A DNA stretch of 64,000 bases from Hirundichthys speculiger (GCA_018398805.1 JAGFBZ010000258.1:3770501-3834500), one strand, 5' to 3'; shown: positions 23,991 to 37,500, numbered from the stretch's first letter. Made by a program: numbers and translations. The notes: a model not told the origin generated them from the letters alone.

Positions 23991-24830
23991 GGGCTTCTTC
24001 TTCTTTTGGCTTTTCCTTGTGGGAGTTGCCACAGTGGATCACCTGCTTCCATCTTACTCTGCCTTCTGCATCTTCCTCTGTTTCACTCTTTGGTCTTCCT
24101 CTTTTCTCCTGCCTGTCAGTTCCATTTCCAGTATCCTTGAACCAATCCATCCATTATCCCTCCTCTCTGTGTCCAAGCCATCTCAATCTAGCCTCCCTTA
24201 CTTTGTCTTCGACGTTTTGTAAGCCTCGCTGTTCCTCCGATGTGCTCATTTTTAAGCCCATCTATCCTCATCAGTCCCAAAGAAATCTTAACCCCTTCAG
24301 CTGTACCTCCTCCAGCTCTGCTCTCTGTCTCTTGGTGAGTGTTTCTGACTTCAACTCATTTAGAAGGGCTGATCTCACTACCATCTTGTAAAGCTTGTCC
24401 TTTACTCCAGCTACTACACATTTATCACAGATATTGCTGGACACTTCTCTACTAACTCCACTCTTGGACTCTTTTCTTCACCTTTTTTCCCTACTTGCCA
24501 TTCTCTGCACAGTAGAGTCCAAGTATTTAAACTTGTGTACCTTCCGTCGTCTTCCCTTTCATTTAGACACACGTATTCTGTCTTGCCGTGATGGACCTCC
24601 ATTCTTCTTCTCTCTAGGACTTATCTCCATCTCTCCGGGTTTTCTTCTACCCGTTTCCTACTCTCACTACGGATCATAATGTCATCTGCAAACATGATAG
24701 CCACTCGAGACTCCTGTCAGACCTTATCTGTATTGTTTGCCATGGTGATGGAAAACAAGAAGGAGCTCAGGGCCAATTCTTTTCCACCAAAAATCTATTT
24801 TTCCTACTGCACACCTCACTGCTGTCATGA
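23990..24830 (-). pseudogene. RTE-like LINE ORF2 C-terminal remnant
   Basis: On the minus strand the end reads through GRPKSETEEDAEGRVRWKQV and IHCGNSHKEKPKEEEA, the characteristic last residues and AAGGAAAAGCCAAAAGAAGA tail of a widespread fish RTE-like LINE. Further in, complements of the YADD-proximal block are visible: ATCATAATGTCATCTGCAAACATGAT at about 24674-24699 encodes the ADDI region, and CTTTCATTTAGACACACGTATTCTG near 24558 lies after it. Frameshifts are frequent. The 3' end is at about 23990 and the 5' truncation near 24830. Confidence 0.75.
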
Positions 24831-24836
24831 CGTACT

Positions 24837-25790
24837 CACATATGTTCTGTAACACTCTAAGACGCTTTACTGCCACTCTACATTTCCTCAAGAAGGCTCA
24901 CCAGTGCCTCTTCTTCCTGAGGGCTCTGAAAAAGAACCATCTCTCTATCGTAGCACCATCGAGAACATCCTAACAAGCTGTATTACAATCTGGTATAGGA
25001 ATTGCTCTCTGTCTGACTGGAAAGTGCTGCAGAGGGTGGTGAAAACTGCCCAACGCATAGTAGGAGGTTCAAGATTGAGGACATTTACAGGAAACATTGT
25101 CTCAGCAGAGCGCACAGTGCCTTCTCCAACGCTGCCCATAGGCTCTTTGCCCGAGCAACTTCTGGGAGGCGCTACAGGTACCTCCAGACCAAGACAAGCA
25201 GGGTCAGAAACAGCTTTTACCCCACAGCTGTTTCTCTGCTGAACTCTGCCTCCACCCAGTCGCATACACGCTGGACTAACCACATCACTCTGCCTCACCG
25301 TATTTACCATGCACTACCTCTATACAGACACTTGAAATAGAAATTGCACTACCGTGACTGCTGCTGACAGCTCACTACTGAACATAAACTGAACCCTCTA
25401 ATCACTGTACTCATTGCAGACTTCTCTGTGTATTATTTACACATGCACATTATTTTCATCATTCTACATATCCTTTTTCATTGCAGTCATTGTATATAAC
25501 CTTTTCTGTATATAACCTTTTCTACAGTTTAGACGTGTACAGCCTTCATATACAAATGATTTATTACAGTATGCAGTATCTAACCTCATTGGATACATCC
25601 GGATCATTGCACTCATTGTATATAACTCCTTCTCTATTGCTCAGTTGCACTCATTGTATTTACCTTATTTCCACTGCATACTGTTCATATATGAAAATTA
25701 TTTGCACTGTAAAAATGCACTAACTGTATTTTGCTGCCTTGTATCTACATGTGCAGTGACAATGAAGTTGAATCTAATCTAATCTCATGT
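24837..25790 (+). mobile_element. CR1/Rex1-like LINE 3' fragment
   Basis: The coding end lies at about 24870-25260: RSTIENILTSCITIWYRNCS, VLQRVVKTAQRIVGGS, and after a frameshift IEDIYRKHCLSRAHS, AAHRLFARATSGRRYRYLQT and RVRNSFYPTAVSLLNS. A long 3' UTR with imperfect ATTGTATATAACC repeats follows. The end is GACAATGAAGTTGAATCTAA with a (TCTAA)n tail at about 25766-25786. It abuts the RTE fragment in the opposite orientation. Confidence 0.8.
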
Positions 25791-27230
25791 AATTGTATAA
25801 TTCCTTGAGCACTGCTGTTTTTTCCACCTGTAACTGACATTATGGCAAATCTATGAAGCTTAACTTTATGAAACTTTCTGCTATTATTTTGCCACCAGCT
25901 CAGTTACATAACTGAGGATAATCTATTTAAAACTGGGTCTGGATTGATTGCCACAGCTGGACATCCATGAGGTCAAACGCATTTGGAAACACTCATATGA
26001 CAAATCGAAGAAAAGATAATGGCCTTCAAACAAAAATCTTCACCTTATTTCTTAAAATATTTTACTCATCTTGTACTTATTCACTTATGCTATGATTTGC
26101 CCCCCGAAGATTCTGACCAATAAGGATGCAAATGGTGCAATCTGGTGATATCTGTGGCCAAAATCAGCTCCATATTTAAATTTTTTATTATCTACTAGGC
26201 TAACTCACCATACCTGGGCCGTAACATTAAAAAAGGTAAACTTTTCCAAATTTATCAAGAAAATTGGCAGCAGATCATCTCTGAGTACATTTTATCAAGG
26301 TTAAAGAGCAACCTTTAAAACTTTTTTAAAACAAGCGATACATTCATCTCACAAAGTGTGAATCAATTTAGATTTTGCTGTTTTTATTCCATCATTGACA
26401 ATTTATAAGCACATCAGATTAATCAATGACAATCAGTCCAATGACTGGTATTTCATTTGAGATTAAACAAATTAATTTCCATATAAGAGAAAATTAATTG
26501 GAGACAATCAGTTGGCCTATAGATTAGGAAATGCATTCAATCATATCAAAACACATTTATTTATCAACAGTGTGCTGACAATATCATGAATAGGAAGTGT
26601 TTGATTTCAAACAAACAATTAGCTGCAGTCAGCTCCCACTAAAACACTAACTGTGTCCATTTGCATAAATCAACGAGCAGTTTTACAAAATGAAATACTT
26701 GCAATTAAAATATGAACAATCTTGGCAAGAAATCAGCTGAATTTAACTCAGTTCACCTCCTGCAGCCTGAGCTCAGTCTCTTTCACACCTTCCTGTTGGT
26801 CATGGAGGGAAACAAGGCGCCCGCTTGTGCGTATTCAAATGCGTCAAGTGAGGTTTGCTGCAGAGGCAGTTGTCATTAAATTCAGAAACTTGGCCTCGGA
26901 CAGACGGCTTCTCATAGCTGTTTTTTTTTTTAAATAATATTGTTCTGAAGGCTGAATCTGTGCTCTGCTGCTACACTGGAGACTGGAATAATAAGTGCCA
27001 AAGTTTTTGAAGTCAGGAAACATTTGTCTTAGGGGAGTGATAAGAAGCCTGCAGGGCTCTCTGAACGAGGGGCTTCCTGATCCTGCAGACACTTGTTCTG
27101 CAACCCCTCGAAATGACAGATGGCCTTCAGATTTGTCTGTCAAATCTTAAAAAAAAAAAATCTGTCAATGATGGAACACTCTCAGTTAACGTAACCCCTG
27201 GTCTGAGTCCACATCAGAGGCTCCTGCTGT
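25791..27230. other. Unannotated AT-rich stretch
   Basis: No gene or bounded element was recognised; T and A runs at 26923-26933 and 27150-27160 only. Confidence 0.45.
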
Positions 27231-27233
27231 ATA

Positions 27234-27346
27234 GACAGCAGCAGGACCACCAGCAGCTTCTGCAGCAGCTTCTTCAGCACCAGGACCACCAGCAGCTTCT
27301 GCAGCACCAGGACCACCAGCAGCTTCTTCAGCAGTCTCCTGCTCCT
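27234..27346. repeat. 27-bp minisatellite, CAG/CCA-rich
   Basis: About four imperfect units of a 27-bp period (ACCAGGACCACCAGCAGCTT plus TTCTGCAG-type ends). The period is a multiple of three, so long frames result on both strands (QDHQQLL repeats forward, AAGGPGAEE-like repeats in reverse). Flanking sequence shows no splice sites or codon bias to support an exon. Confidence 0.8.
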
Positions 27347-28095
27347 CATCTCCTGCCACGGTCAGGGCCGCAGCAACCCGGTTGTGGGTGGTCGCCAATT
27401 AAATTGCACGTTAGGTGCAAATGAAAAGAAAATTTTTTTTTTGATGACATTTTATGTATGTGTAGGTTGGAGGAAGGTGAATTTTGTTCAAATATTCCCT
27501 ATTTTTGATGGATTTCTGAACAATTATCAAATAAAAAAGATGGTTTCCTGCCGGGAAAGCATTTCTAGAGAGTTCTGTGCTGCTGTGAAAGTCAGGGTAC
27601 CACGGGTAGCCGGGTAACCGCTAAAGTCAAACCTTGGTGCTGATCTCTGCGGCATCGAGCATATGTATAAGATCAGGCCTTACAGAGAACAAATGCCATT
27701 TTTAATCAAACTTTAATCATCCATGCTTTATGCTTTTCCTCAGCCAGTGAAGTCTAGAGGATATATTACATCATTTGTGCCATTGGTTGTTGGTTTTCTG
27801 GATAGGCTGAAAGGCACCCTGCATTACTGTACATGTACTGTGTGTGTATATATATTTATAGCCAGTAATATTTTGTTGCATATGTGTTTTTATGTCCCTA
27901 TTTATCATGGTTGTTTTGATTGTTTATTGGCTCTGACTACAGTAGTGAACTAGATTTCTTCTGTGGGCAGAGAAGATCATCCAGTCCCATTTAAAAAAAA
28001 AAATGAAATTTTATTCAGCTAGGAGTATGTGATCCTGAACCAGTCAAATCTAATAAATAAATACATGAATATAAATCACTTTTTCCTTATTTAGG
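27347..28095. other. Unannotated stretch
   Basis: AT-rich, without recognisable features beyond an A run at 27992-28003. Confidence 0.4.
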
Positions 28096-28692
28096 TGCAT
28101 ATACATTTTATTAGGTCCACCTGTCTAACTGCTCGTTAATGCAAATTTCTAATCAGCCAATCACATGGCAGCAACTCAATGTATATAGGCATGTAGACAT
28201 GGTCAAGATGATCTGCTGCAGTTCAAACCAGCATCAGAATGGAGAAGAAAGGTTGATTTACGTGACTTTGAACATGTCATGGTTGTTGGTGCCGGATGGG
28301 CTGGTCTGAGTATTTCAGAAACTGCTGATCTACTGGGATTTTCACCACAACCATCTCTAGAGTTTACAGAGAATGGTCCGAAAAAGAGAAGATATCCAGT
28401 GAGCGGCAGTTTTGTGGACACAAATGCCTTGTTGATGCCAGAGGCCAGAGGAGAATGGCCAAACTGGTTTGAGCTGATAGAAAGGCAACTGTAACTCAAA
28501 TAACCACTCGTTACAACTGAGGTATGAAGAAGAGCATCTCTGAACGTACAACACGTCCAACCTGGATGAGCTAGAGAAGCAGAAGACCACAGTGGGTGCT
28601 ACTCCTGTCAGTTAAGAACAGGAAATTGAGGCTACAATTCATACAGGCTCACCAAAATTGGACAATGGAAGATTGGAAAAACGTTGCTTAAT
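28096..28692 (+). pseudogene. Truncated Tc1-like transposase
   Basis: The leader TATATAGGCATGTAGACATG lies near 28181. The DNA-binding region follows: DFEHVMVVGAGWAGLSISE, TADLLGFS (helix-turn-helix), then after a 2-bp deletion near 28348 the GRPR-like and second HTH blocks in shifted frames, including TQITTRYN and KSISERTTRP. The copy ends at ENWTMEDWKNV-like sequence near 28685, just before the first catalytic Asp, so the whole DDE domain and the right terminal repeat are missing. Confidence 0.85.
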
Positions 28693-31600
28693 TAGCTTTT
28701 AATAACTGTGAATCTAAAAACAGTTTTTTAGATTTTCGTGCACATTTAGCTGTTTAAGTCTGAGGACATAACCTTATTGTCTGCCTGCTGTCTTTGGGTT
28801 TTATGACTGAGCCCCCAGTTTTGTTATCTTTGAAATTCTTGCTGTCTTAGGTTTTTAATGACCTTAAAGGTGCAATTTATTGTTGACAAACTGGGATCCT
28901 GGACCAAAAGTTTTGTGGCTTGGACAGACAAACACATTTTGTTTACAGTCCCTACTCCTGGACCAAGACAATGTCAGTGCTCATATCTGGACCTGTGATG
29001 TGTAGAAACTACAGACCTGCCATCTGGACTCAAGAGACAAGAAGAGAAAATATGCAGGAGGACGTAAACCCCCCCCTCTTCTTTCTTATAAAAGAGAGGG
29101 CCCTAGAAGACTAGAGTGTGCACTGTTGTCAGCATCCTCGGGATGTTAAGAACAGTGTACCAAATCGGCTGGAAATATTCTGCATGGCATAATAAAGCTT
29201 GTATTAATCTTTGCTTTTGGTCTCTTCTTTGCACCAGATAAAACAGGAAATATCTTTTCATGACAGAGACTTGAGGAAAACAATCCTGTGTCTTTTGTTG
29301 GGGCCACATAGACCTGAAATGTGTAATTCAGTGAGCTATCCAGGTTTGAAGGGTAATGAGAAGTCACTGAGCAAGTTCAGAGTAGAATCATCCAGACTTC
29401 CCATCCGTATCTCCATCCTTTATCTCTATTCAGCCACAAATAATGCTACAGTTGTTGTACATCAAAGAGGGAAAGCACTGAAAAGGAGCAAGAAAAATCT
29501 TTTTCTCTTGATATTTGCTTTGCACAGTCTCTTTGTTTACTCAATTTTTTAAAAAATGAGCTAATAATCTACTCCCTGGATTTTTATGGTAATTGACATC
29601 CAGTGTGGTGGTTGATTTAGAACTAGACTGATCTACCACATCAGAAAGTCTCCAATTTTTTTCTTATTTATCTGTGAGTGTAGGTCAGCAGTATTAGTAG
29701 CACCAGAACCAAACATAAAAAAAAAGAAAAACAAAAAAAACTTTACCATTTGGTGACGCTCACGTAAGCAACGATTCTTTAGGTAAGTCTCTACAAACTG
29801 AAATGAAACATGGAGGAATGCATCATAAGGGTTATTCGAAGCCTTTATGACAGAAGAAATATGAAACAATTTCCCACTAACCTGTGACGCAGTGTTTTAG
29901 CAGTTTGACAGACTGCTCTCGATGAGATTGTGCCCAAAAGAGGGATTAACCGTCTGTGGCCAAAAAACATTCAAGAGAAATGTAATGAGTTTAGTGTGTG
30001 CTAGTATGACATTGCAGGCTAGGTAAACACTAAACTACATCAGATTAAACTTGTAGAAAACAATGCTGAGCCCTCTTTGCCTCCTGCAATGTACAATACT
30101 TCATAATCTATCCCTTTAACATGTAATAGGTCTCAGTATTAAACAACATATACATTTCTTCTTTTTAAAAAAGCAATTGAATTATGGGGGTGTTTAGTAT
30201 TGCCCACAATAACTCTTTTTTTTTCCTTTGCTTCATTTTTGTGAAATAAATAAGAGCACAGTGAAGAAAGTTAAGGAGAAGCTCTGAATGAGCTTCTGTA
30301 TGACTTTAGATTCTGTTGGAAAATCTTCAAGAAAACCGCAAAAAAATGTAACCTTTTAAAAAGCGAGTCTAAATTCCTTTTTTTATTTTCCCAATGCCAA
30401 AGTCCATCTGTTTTGCATACCTCCTACAAATCACAGATTTCACTTTAGTGGTACTGCCTGAAGCCAAAACTTAAGCACGTTTATAACACAGCATGCCCAG
30501 TAGCATTACCAAGCAAAACACACATTCTGAACATAGCTTTGGGCCTCAGCTTGGCCTGGGGGGGATGATGATCTGGTAGAAAGGTTTGTTGAAGGTCTTT
30601 TCAGCCTTGGGGCAACTTAGAGAAGGAGGTGAAGCACTAAAAGGGCATGAATATATATATTTTATGTTTTTAGACGATTGGGGTGTGAAGTGATTTTCGA
30701 CATTCATTGTTGCGGTTATTTCTACGTACCACAACATACAAGTCAGGGTCAGAATGACAGAAAAAAAAAGAAAAACTTTTGAAGAAGTAAGGGTAAGATT
30801 TAAAAGTTCACAAGAGCTTCTTGCATTGGTCTGTCTGAGGGGAAAGGACAATTTAATTCCTTATTCGAAGACATTTGATGACATTTTCCAAAAGATGAAT
30901 GCTTAAACGCTTGTTTATTTCTGCTTCTGATTATAGAGGAAGTTGTCCAGTAAGTGAGAGAGAAGTTTACTTTTGTAATGCTTGTATGTGACAGGAAGTA
31001 GAGAGTTAATGTTTCAACCTTTATTATGAAATAAGGACCATGATGCAGAGATTCACGTCTGCGTGGGACGACCTCATGGCTGAAAGCTTATGGAAGACGC
31101 GGGACAGAGAAGAGCAGAGGGCATGGATGCAGAAGTAAATCCTGCAGACCCATCCCCGACCCCATCGCTACTGCTTGGCAGCTTTGTGAACTAGGATGAA
31201 AGCGCGAGCGCCAGAGTCTTACGATTCCATTCAGTGATGCAAGAGGCCCAAAGCGCTCATCATCTCTCCAACCAGAGAGCACGAAAGAGACGGAGACGCA
31301 ACATAATAACATTCCAAAACCTCCATTATTCTGACAGAGACATCTGCTTCTGTAATGAAAGCAACAAACAAACATGCATAATTCAACCAGCCAGCCGCTC
31401 TGCATTGAGGGGGAACGAGCAAAAAAAAGTAGAAGTCCAATAATTATTGCTGCAGGGAAATGATGAAGCACCGCACTTACACCTAAACGGCCTTATCTAC
31501 ACTCATTTGTTAGAAGCTTTTCAGGAGGTGAAACGTTTAGAGATGCGTGTGCGCTGTACAGCTACTGCTTCTTCAAATGAGAAAGTGCTTGTGTCATGTT

Positions 31601-31830
31601 TTTTTTTTTTTTTTTATGACAAAAACATACATTAGGGTAGGAAGAAACAGAGGAGCTCAAAATTAGGATCCTGATGCTGTTATGATGCCGTTGTGAGAAT
31701 AAATCTGCAGACAGGCCACACAGGAGATAACAGAGTTTGCATTTATGTTAGCAGCTTGTTCAAGCAACAAGTCCTCCATCCAAACCCGCCACGCTGCCTG
31801 AACCATCAGATACCACCGTTATAGTGTAAC
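28693..31830. other. Unannotated stretch
   Basis: No supported gene over 3.1 kb. Homopolymer patches occur at 29717-29740 and 31591-31615. The GC-richer part at 31050-31520 lacks repeats and could be a conserved non-coding block, but that cannot be judged from one sequence. Confidence 0.45.
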
Positions 31831-33224
31831 AACTATCTCAGCCCTCCTGTTGAAAGAGCGTACACTAAAGCAAGAATTTTATTGCCTGGTTATATATTCT
31901 GGTATACGTTATAAAACAGACCACAGCCTCAAGTTGATTAATCAATGCTCAGTTATTTTTTACAAATATTCACACACAAAATATATATACAAATGCCCAA
32001 CCAACCACCCAAAACGTCACACACGCTATATACACACAATAAGTCCAATCACAAACCTAGAGTCCAATGATCATGTGGTCCAAACAATCTGAAGCAGTGC
32101 ACTGTTCAAAAAAGAAAAGAAAAATAAAGGCTCGATCTCACAGGCATGATTCTGTCTCAGCAGGGGGATATTCAATGGTAAAAAAAAAACAGTCCATGAA
32201 ATAATCCACTATGAGGTATGAATAATCCAGAGTTTTCGGCTCTTCCGGAAGCGGCTCCAGGATCTTTGTGTCTTCAGACACTGCTCCCCTCCATCATCAC
32301 TTCCATCAGACTTATGTAGAGTTTGTCTTCTGATCACCTGCTGATTGTAGCTCCGCCCCCACACCAGGTGTGGTTGGCTGCAATCAATCCATGATGCCCC
32401 GCACTTTCCCTTATTCAGGCTGAAAAATGGCTGACAGTTGAATAGTGTGGATCTTAACCTAAAATACTGCACCCTGCAGGGGTTTCCCAGCAATACTTCT
32501 TTATTTAAAAGATCTACCATTAATTTCTTACATTTAGTTCCTTATACTTGTGGCAGTGTCACAATATCACAGCGTTTCCACTTTCAAGAAGTGCTCCAAA
32601 GTCAACGTGAGGAGGTTGTAGAGGTGGTAAACTGATTAAATACCACTTCTTGAAACAGCAATAAACTGTTAATAATTTCATTTGTGGTAAAAAGATACAC
32701 TTGCACTAAAACATTGTCCAATTCAGATACAGTTTGGATTTGATAAAAGATCTGATCTGACAGTTCACATTCATAAATGGAGACTTAATGTGATTGTGAC
32801 ATCCCTCTGACCTTACGGGTGTCATTTAGATAAGCAACAATGAAAATAAAATATAAAACGTGTTTGCAAGACTATACTGAAGCAGGATCGTTGGGTTGAT
32901 TGAGGCAGGATGCAAACAGATTAGAATGTGAAAGACTGCAGTTGTTATTGGTAACATTTAGCTCCAGAGCAGGCAAAGACTTTCCTAACTGCATACTAAG
33001 ATATCAAAGAGGAAAAGATTGATGTTTACCATGAGTTGTCTATGCTTGTCAAGAAACGCAACCCTCCCCCCCGTGCGAGTCCACACATTGAAATATCACT
33101 GAGAAAATGCACAACACTTGCTGAAATGTGTCATAGTACCAAATTGATCAAGCATTGATCCATTTCCATGAATAGCTCTAATCTTTAGCAGTTTATCAGC
33201 TTCTATTTTTTTCTTATCTTCAGT
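31831..33224. other. Unannotated stretch, CA-rich patch
   Basis: Contains a CA/AT-rich patch at 31968-32040 and ordinary AT-rich DNA. The CpG-containing part at 32230-32430 is unlike its surroundings and might be repeat-derived, but no ends are visible. Confidence 0.4.
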
Positions 33225-33655
33225 AAACATGTGACAGAAGTTCACATTGCTTCAGAGGAATTTTGGTTCTTCTTTGCAGAACTGTTTTAATTCAGCTACA
33301 CTGGAGAGTTTTCGAGCATAAATTGAAGTTTCCAAAACCTTGATTCTGTTTTTTTTTTTCTTTTTTTTTTTCAAAGCGATGTGAAAAACTCATTGCCAGT
33401 TATTGTGAACGCTTGATTACATCTGTGGCCTTCCTGGGGCACAACCAGTTTTTAGAGTTAGAGCTCTAATGCTTCTTCACACAGGGCCAGGTTGGTTTGG
33501 AATGCTTATGAAATGAAATTATCATTTAAAAAATGCTTTTTTTATGTGACCTTAGGCTATCTTTGTTAGATATTCAAAGTTTTTTGAAGATATAAAACAT
33601 TTAAGTGTGACAAAAAAAGAGAAACAGGGGGCAGATACTTTTTCACAGCACTCTA
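33225..33655 (-). mobile_element. Tc1-like element, internally deleted
   Basis: The left part, CTTCTTTGCAGAACTGTTTTAATTC (33269-33293) and GCTACACTGGAGAGTTTTCGAG, is the complement of a transposase segment of a common fish Tc1 family. The right part (GTGAAAAACTCATTGCCAGT at 33382, CACACAGGGCCAGGTTGG at 33479, GACCTTAGGCTATCTTTG, AACATTTAAGTGTGACAAA, GGGGGCAGATACTTTTTCACA at 33627) is the 3' end of the same family. The middle is gone, replaced by T runs at 33350-33372. Confidence 0.6.
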
Positions 33656-36600
33656 GCTACATCCAGAGTCCATATAGGAGCACATGAAGTTCCAGATAGG
33701 AAGGAAAACGAGAGAAACAATGGACTTGTATGAATGACAGTGGTGTTTATATTTTATGTATATGTGCAGAGTTGTTATGTAGTAGCATTAATCAGACTTT
33801 TGGCTCTGATTCTGTGGATGGGGGTGAAGTCCATCACCTCCAATATCTCTTCATAAGCCTAATAATAGGAAATGATGTGGGAATAAGTGGGAAAGTCTAC
33901 TGAAGCTTAATCAAAGTGAAATGTGCATCTAATTATTCCTCTTGTATCTCATTATTTTGTTTACCTGCAAATCTTGTGCATGTGTCTGTTGTTTTAACAA
34001 ACATCTTTGCATAGTATGTTAATAACTCAAGGATATTACTCTCCTCTCCTGCTTCTATTTATCCTTATTGTCTACAGAAACACTGCATCTTTACCTGCAT
34101 CGTGTTTCTCAGTTGTAGAGCATCTTCTTCAATGTGCAATTTTCACTGACCTCCTTGTGCACATTAAGAAATTTAAACCCAAGAAGGAATCCAACGTCAG
34201 TTTAAATGTAATAAACCCACAAATGCTGTTAACAAGCCTTCAGCCATGTTATCTCCCCTGGAAGGTCTGGGGGAAAATAGAAATCCTGTGCCCAATTCAT
34301 GTTTTCTCAGATTATAATTTTCAGCATGTATATTTAACATGCTGCAGGTTCAAATGGGGAAATAGCTTTCCAACATACTTTTGTAAAATAATAGTTTCAT
34401 GAGCAGTTTAAGAGACACCTCCATCCAACCATGGAGGTTGAGAAAGCTTAGTCTTTGTACAAAACATTTTAGTTCAGCTTTGTAACTGATGTCGGTTTAT
34501 TTATAATTATATTCAGCTTTATTCAAGCTCTAAAAAATTCTTTGGCAGTGTTAACATTAAATTTGGATCAGTTCACTTCAAGAAACTGTTTCATTTCTGC
34601 ATCTTTTTGAACTTCTGTTTATGCTGTAACTAAGCTACAACTAAGGAAGGCAGATCCTGAAGAGTCTAAGTCATCAACTCATACTGTATAACCTCTAGTA
34701 ACCTGATATGTCACTGATATAGTAACTTGACTGATGGAGGATAATGGAAGACAGGAAAACTCCTCATAATGTATGGAGCGTTTCACCCCAAATCCAGCAC
34801 CATGAGCTCATACATGAAGTGGAGGGAGGTCAGGGATTAGTGAGGATCAAAGCCACCGTCCATACGAGACAATCCACCACATAATAGCGAGATGTAAGCT
34901 GCAGACAGGTACAGCACACACGGAACACTACAACCAAATAGCTGTAATAATACACATGAAAATCTGGACTGAGTATGGGTTGGAAGTCCCAAAGTCAACA
35001 TAGGAGATACCTGCAAGTGTGGTGAAGAATGAAAGATTCTGTGGTACTTCCAAATCCAGACTGATCAACTGGTGATGGCTATGGCTACGATGGTGGTCCC
35101 CAAACTCCAAGAGAGTAATGTTAGATGTCGCAACTCTAAGCAAAAGCAACTTCAAGAAGGAACACGAACTGAGAGGAATACTTATTCACTACATCTGTTC
35201 TGGATAATGGATGAGATGCCTCAATCTACACCTTCAATGAATTTTGCCAATTGAGCTTTCTCTTTTTTTTTTTTTAATCAGTGTTTTTAGAGATACATGT
35301 GCACTGGAGCAGGGAAGCATTCAACAATATCCAGGGCAGTGGGTCCTGAGGACCAGGTTTAAAGAACATTTCTCTAAAAGGAGTATATAAATTATTCAGT
35401 AATTGATGGGTTAGTTTTCTGAGAACATCAATGAAGTTACCAGACATGCCTGTCAAGTACTAACTGAAATGTCATAGTTGTAATACTTATCTTTATTTTT
35501 CTTAGGGCCATTATTCTACTTTTCACTGTTAATGGTTATGTATTTAATAAATGTTCTAGCTTGGTTCTTTGCTCTACCTCAACACAAAATCTGGAATGAA
35601 TTTCCCCAAATGGAAGAATATGTCAGTTGTTGTTAAAATGTGCACTTTTGTTCTTTCTTTATATCGTTCAAATATATATATATATTTATGTATTGTTCAT
35701 ATATTTCTGAGTAGTGCATTTGCAGTTCTTAGGTAGATTAATTGCAGTTGTTTTAGCTATAGCGCCACCTACTGCACAGATGTGTGCTCTTAGCAAAATG
35801 ATCATGTGATTTGTCATTAAAAAGCTTGAAGACTTCCTTTTGGTGAAAATATTGAACATTTTTGCATTTTGTTTTTGATACCCATTTGTGTGGTTTGGCT
35901 TAGGTTTGACAAATGTTTTGTTCAACGCCAAAACTATGGGGTTATGTTTGAGCAACAGAAATAATTGATAAAAGAAGACGGGGTTGGATTTCACTGTTTC
36001 ACCAGTTTACCACACACAGAGAGCTTCTAGTTTGCCCTGGGTACATAGACGGAAGATGCAAACAGTGAAAGAGGGCAACAAAAATCAACAATAAAGGGGA
36101 AGTGAGATGAATTATGCATCTGTTTGAATGGAGGAGACAAGATGCCAAACTGATACAAGGTGCACTTATCTCTGCTGTGACCTTCACTACCTCTCCCATT
36201 CAGTGGGTTTGCTAAAGAGAAGATGTAGATAGGAACAGACAGATGGTGACTGATGAAAACATATAAATAGAAGAAGAGAGTGAAAAGTAGTGTAGTAAAA
36301 AATATATAAGGGATAAGAAATAATGTTTAAAGAGTGGAGAGGATGAGGAGAGGGCTGGGACACAAGCAGCACCTTGACTTGGACTGTGGAGGTGACAGGG
36401 GATAAGGAGTCTGATTGCTATCTAACTTTTACTTAAATTAAATCTTTGCCTTTTTTGCTTTAACCAGACCAACTGGTCTGGGTGAGTTTTGCACATCTTA
36501 TCCATTCAAGACTTTAGCTTCAATGACATTATTTGGGTCAGCTTCCAGGCACAGTTCATTTGAGGTCAGGTGACAATGTGTTTGAATACATTTAGGTCAT

Positions 36601-37101
36601 AAGTGTTATGTTATGTCAAAATGTCCATGTATTTAGGATTGCTGTAACACTCTTTTCTAATATATCTTGAACTTATTTCCTCAAGAACTTTGGTCATAAT
36701 TATGTTTTCTTTTAATTTCAGTTTGCTCAAAATAATTTTCTTTATTGCTACTGGCTTTAACGTAAGCCTAAAACATGATGAATATCTGCTTAACAGGTAC
36801 ACGTCTACATTTTATTCATTTTTTTTTTTACACTTGCTCTAAAGCATAAAGATTTCAGTAGTTAGAATTTGTATTCCTCTTAGAAATGTCCATCACTTGA
36901 ATTTGACTAAGAATAAATGTGAATAAGCCACAGCACTTAGAGCTACTGTTACTACAAGCTACACAAGCACCATGGAGCAGGACATGTGAGGGGGCAGGGA
37001 GCCTCTATTTGCCTGAAATCTTGTACCAAAATGTTGTTTGCATGATACACTACTCTTTTTTTCTCCCACTATAAAACTGCATTTTTTACTAAAATTCTAT
37101 C
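33656..37101. other. Unannotated stretch
   Basis: No gene was supported over 3.4 kb. The 131-codon frame at 34007-34402 has a hydrophobic start but AT-driven composition and no motif. A short (TA)n lies at 35672-35685. Confidence 0.45.
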
Positions 37102-37109
37102 TTCCATGC

Positions 37110-37492
37110 CAGTGATTCCCAAAGTGTGGGCCGCGGCCCCCTGGTGGGCTGTCGCGGTACTGCAGGTGGGCGGTGAGAGGTCATTAAAATTAAACAAATA
37201 TGTTTTAAATCCTCGATCTTTTTAAAATATGTCTTTAATTACTGTAAAATATTAACGACATGATTTAAAAACATTAAGAAATAACAAAACAAACCAGTTA
37301 AGTGTTATTCTACCAACATCTTAACTTAATATGACAAGTGTCACCTTATTTGTTGACCCCTTACATTAATATCAAAACATGGTTCCTAGTCCTGTATGTT
37401 GATCACAGTTGTGTTATAAATGTTTCTGTGGGCCGCAGAGATTTTTTGCATTTCAGATTGGGCCTTGGTGTTCTGAAGTTTGGGAACGGCTG
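37110..37492. mobile_element. hAT-type MITE with intact duplication
   Basis: A 383-bp element between exact 8-bp duplications TTCCATGC at 37102-37109 and 37493-37500. The ends CAGTGATTCCCAAAGTGTGG and (complement of the right) CAGCCGTTCCCAAACTTCAG form an imperfect inverted repeat. Both ends carry GTGGGCCGC-like subterminal motifs (37127 and 37428). There is no transposase frame. Confidence 0.88.
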
Positions 37493-37500
37493 TTCCATGC

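Noticed and set aside
23975..24679. Plus-strand frames rich in Ser/Leu/Phe
   Set aside because: Complement of the RTE-like LINE coding end, which reads sensibly on the minus strand.
34007..34402. 131-codon frame with hydrophobic N-terminus
   Set aside because: AT-driven Leu/Ile/Phe composition; no family match and no flanking gene signals.
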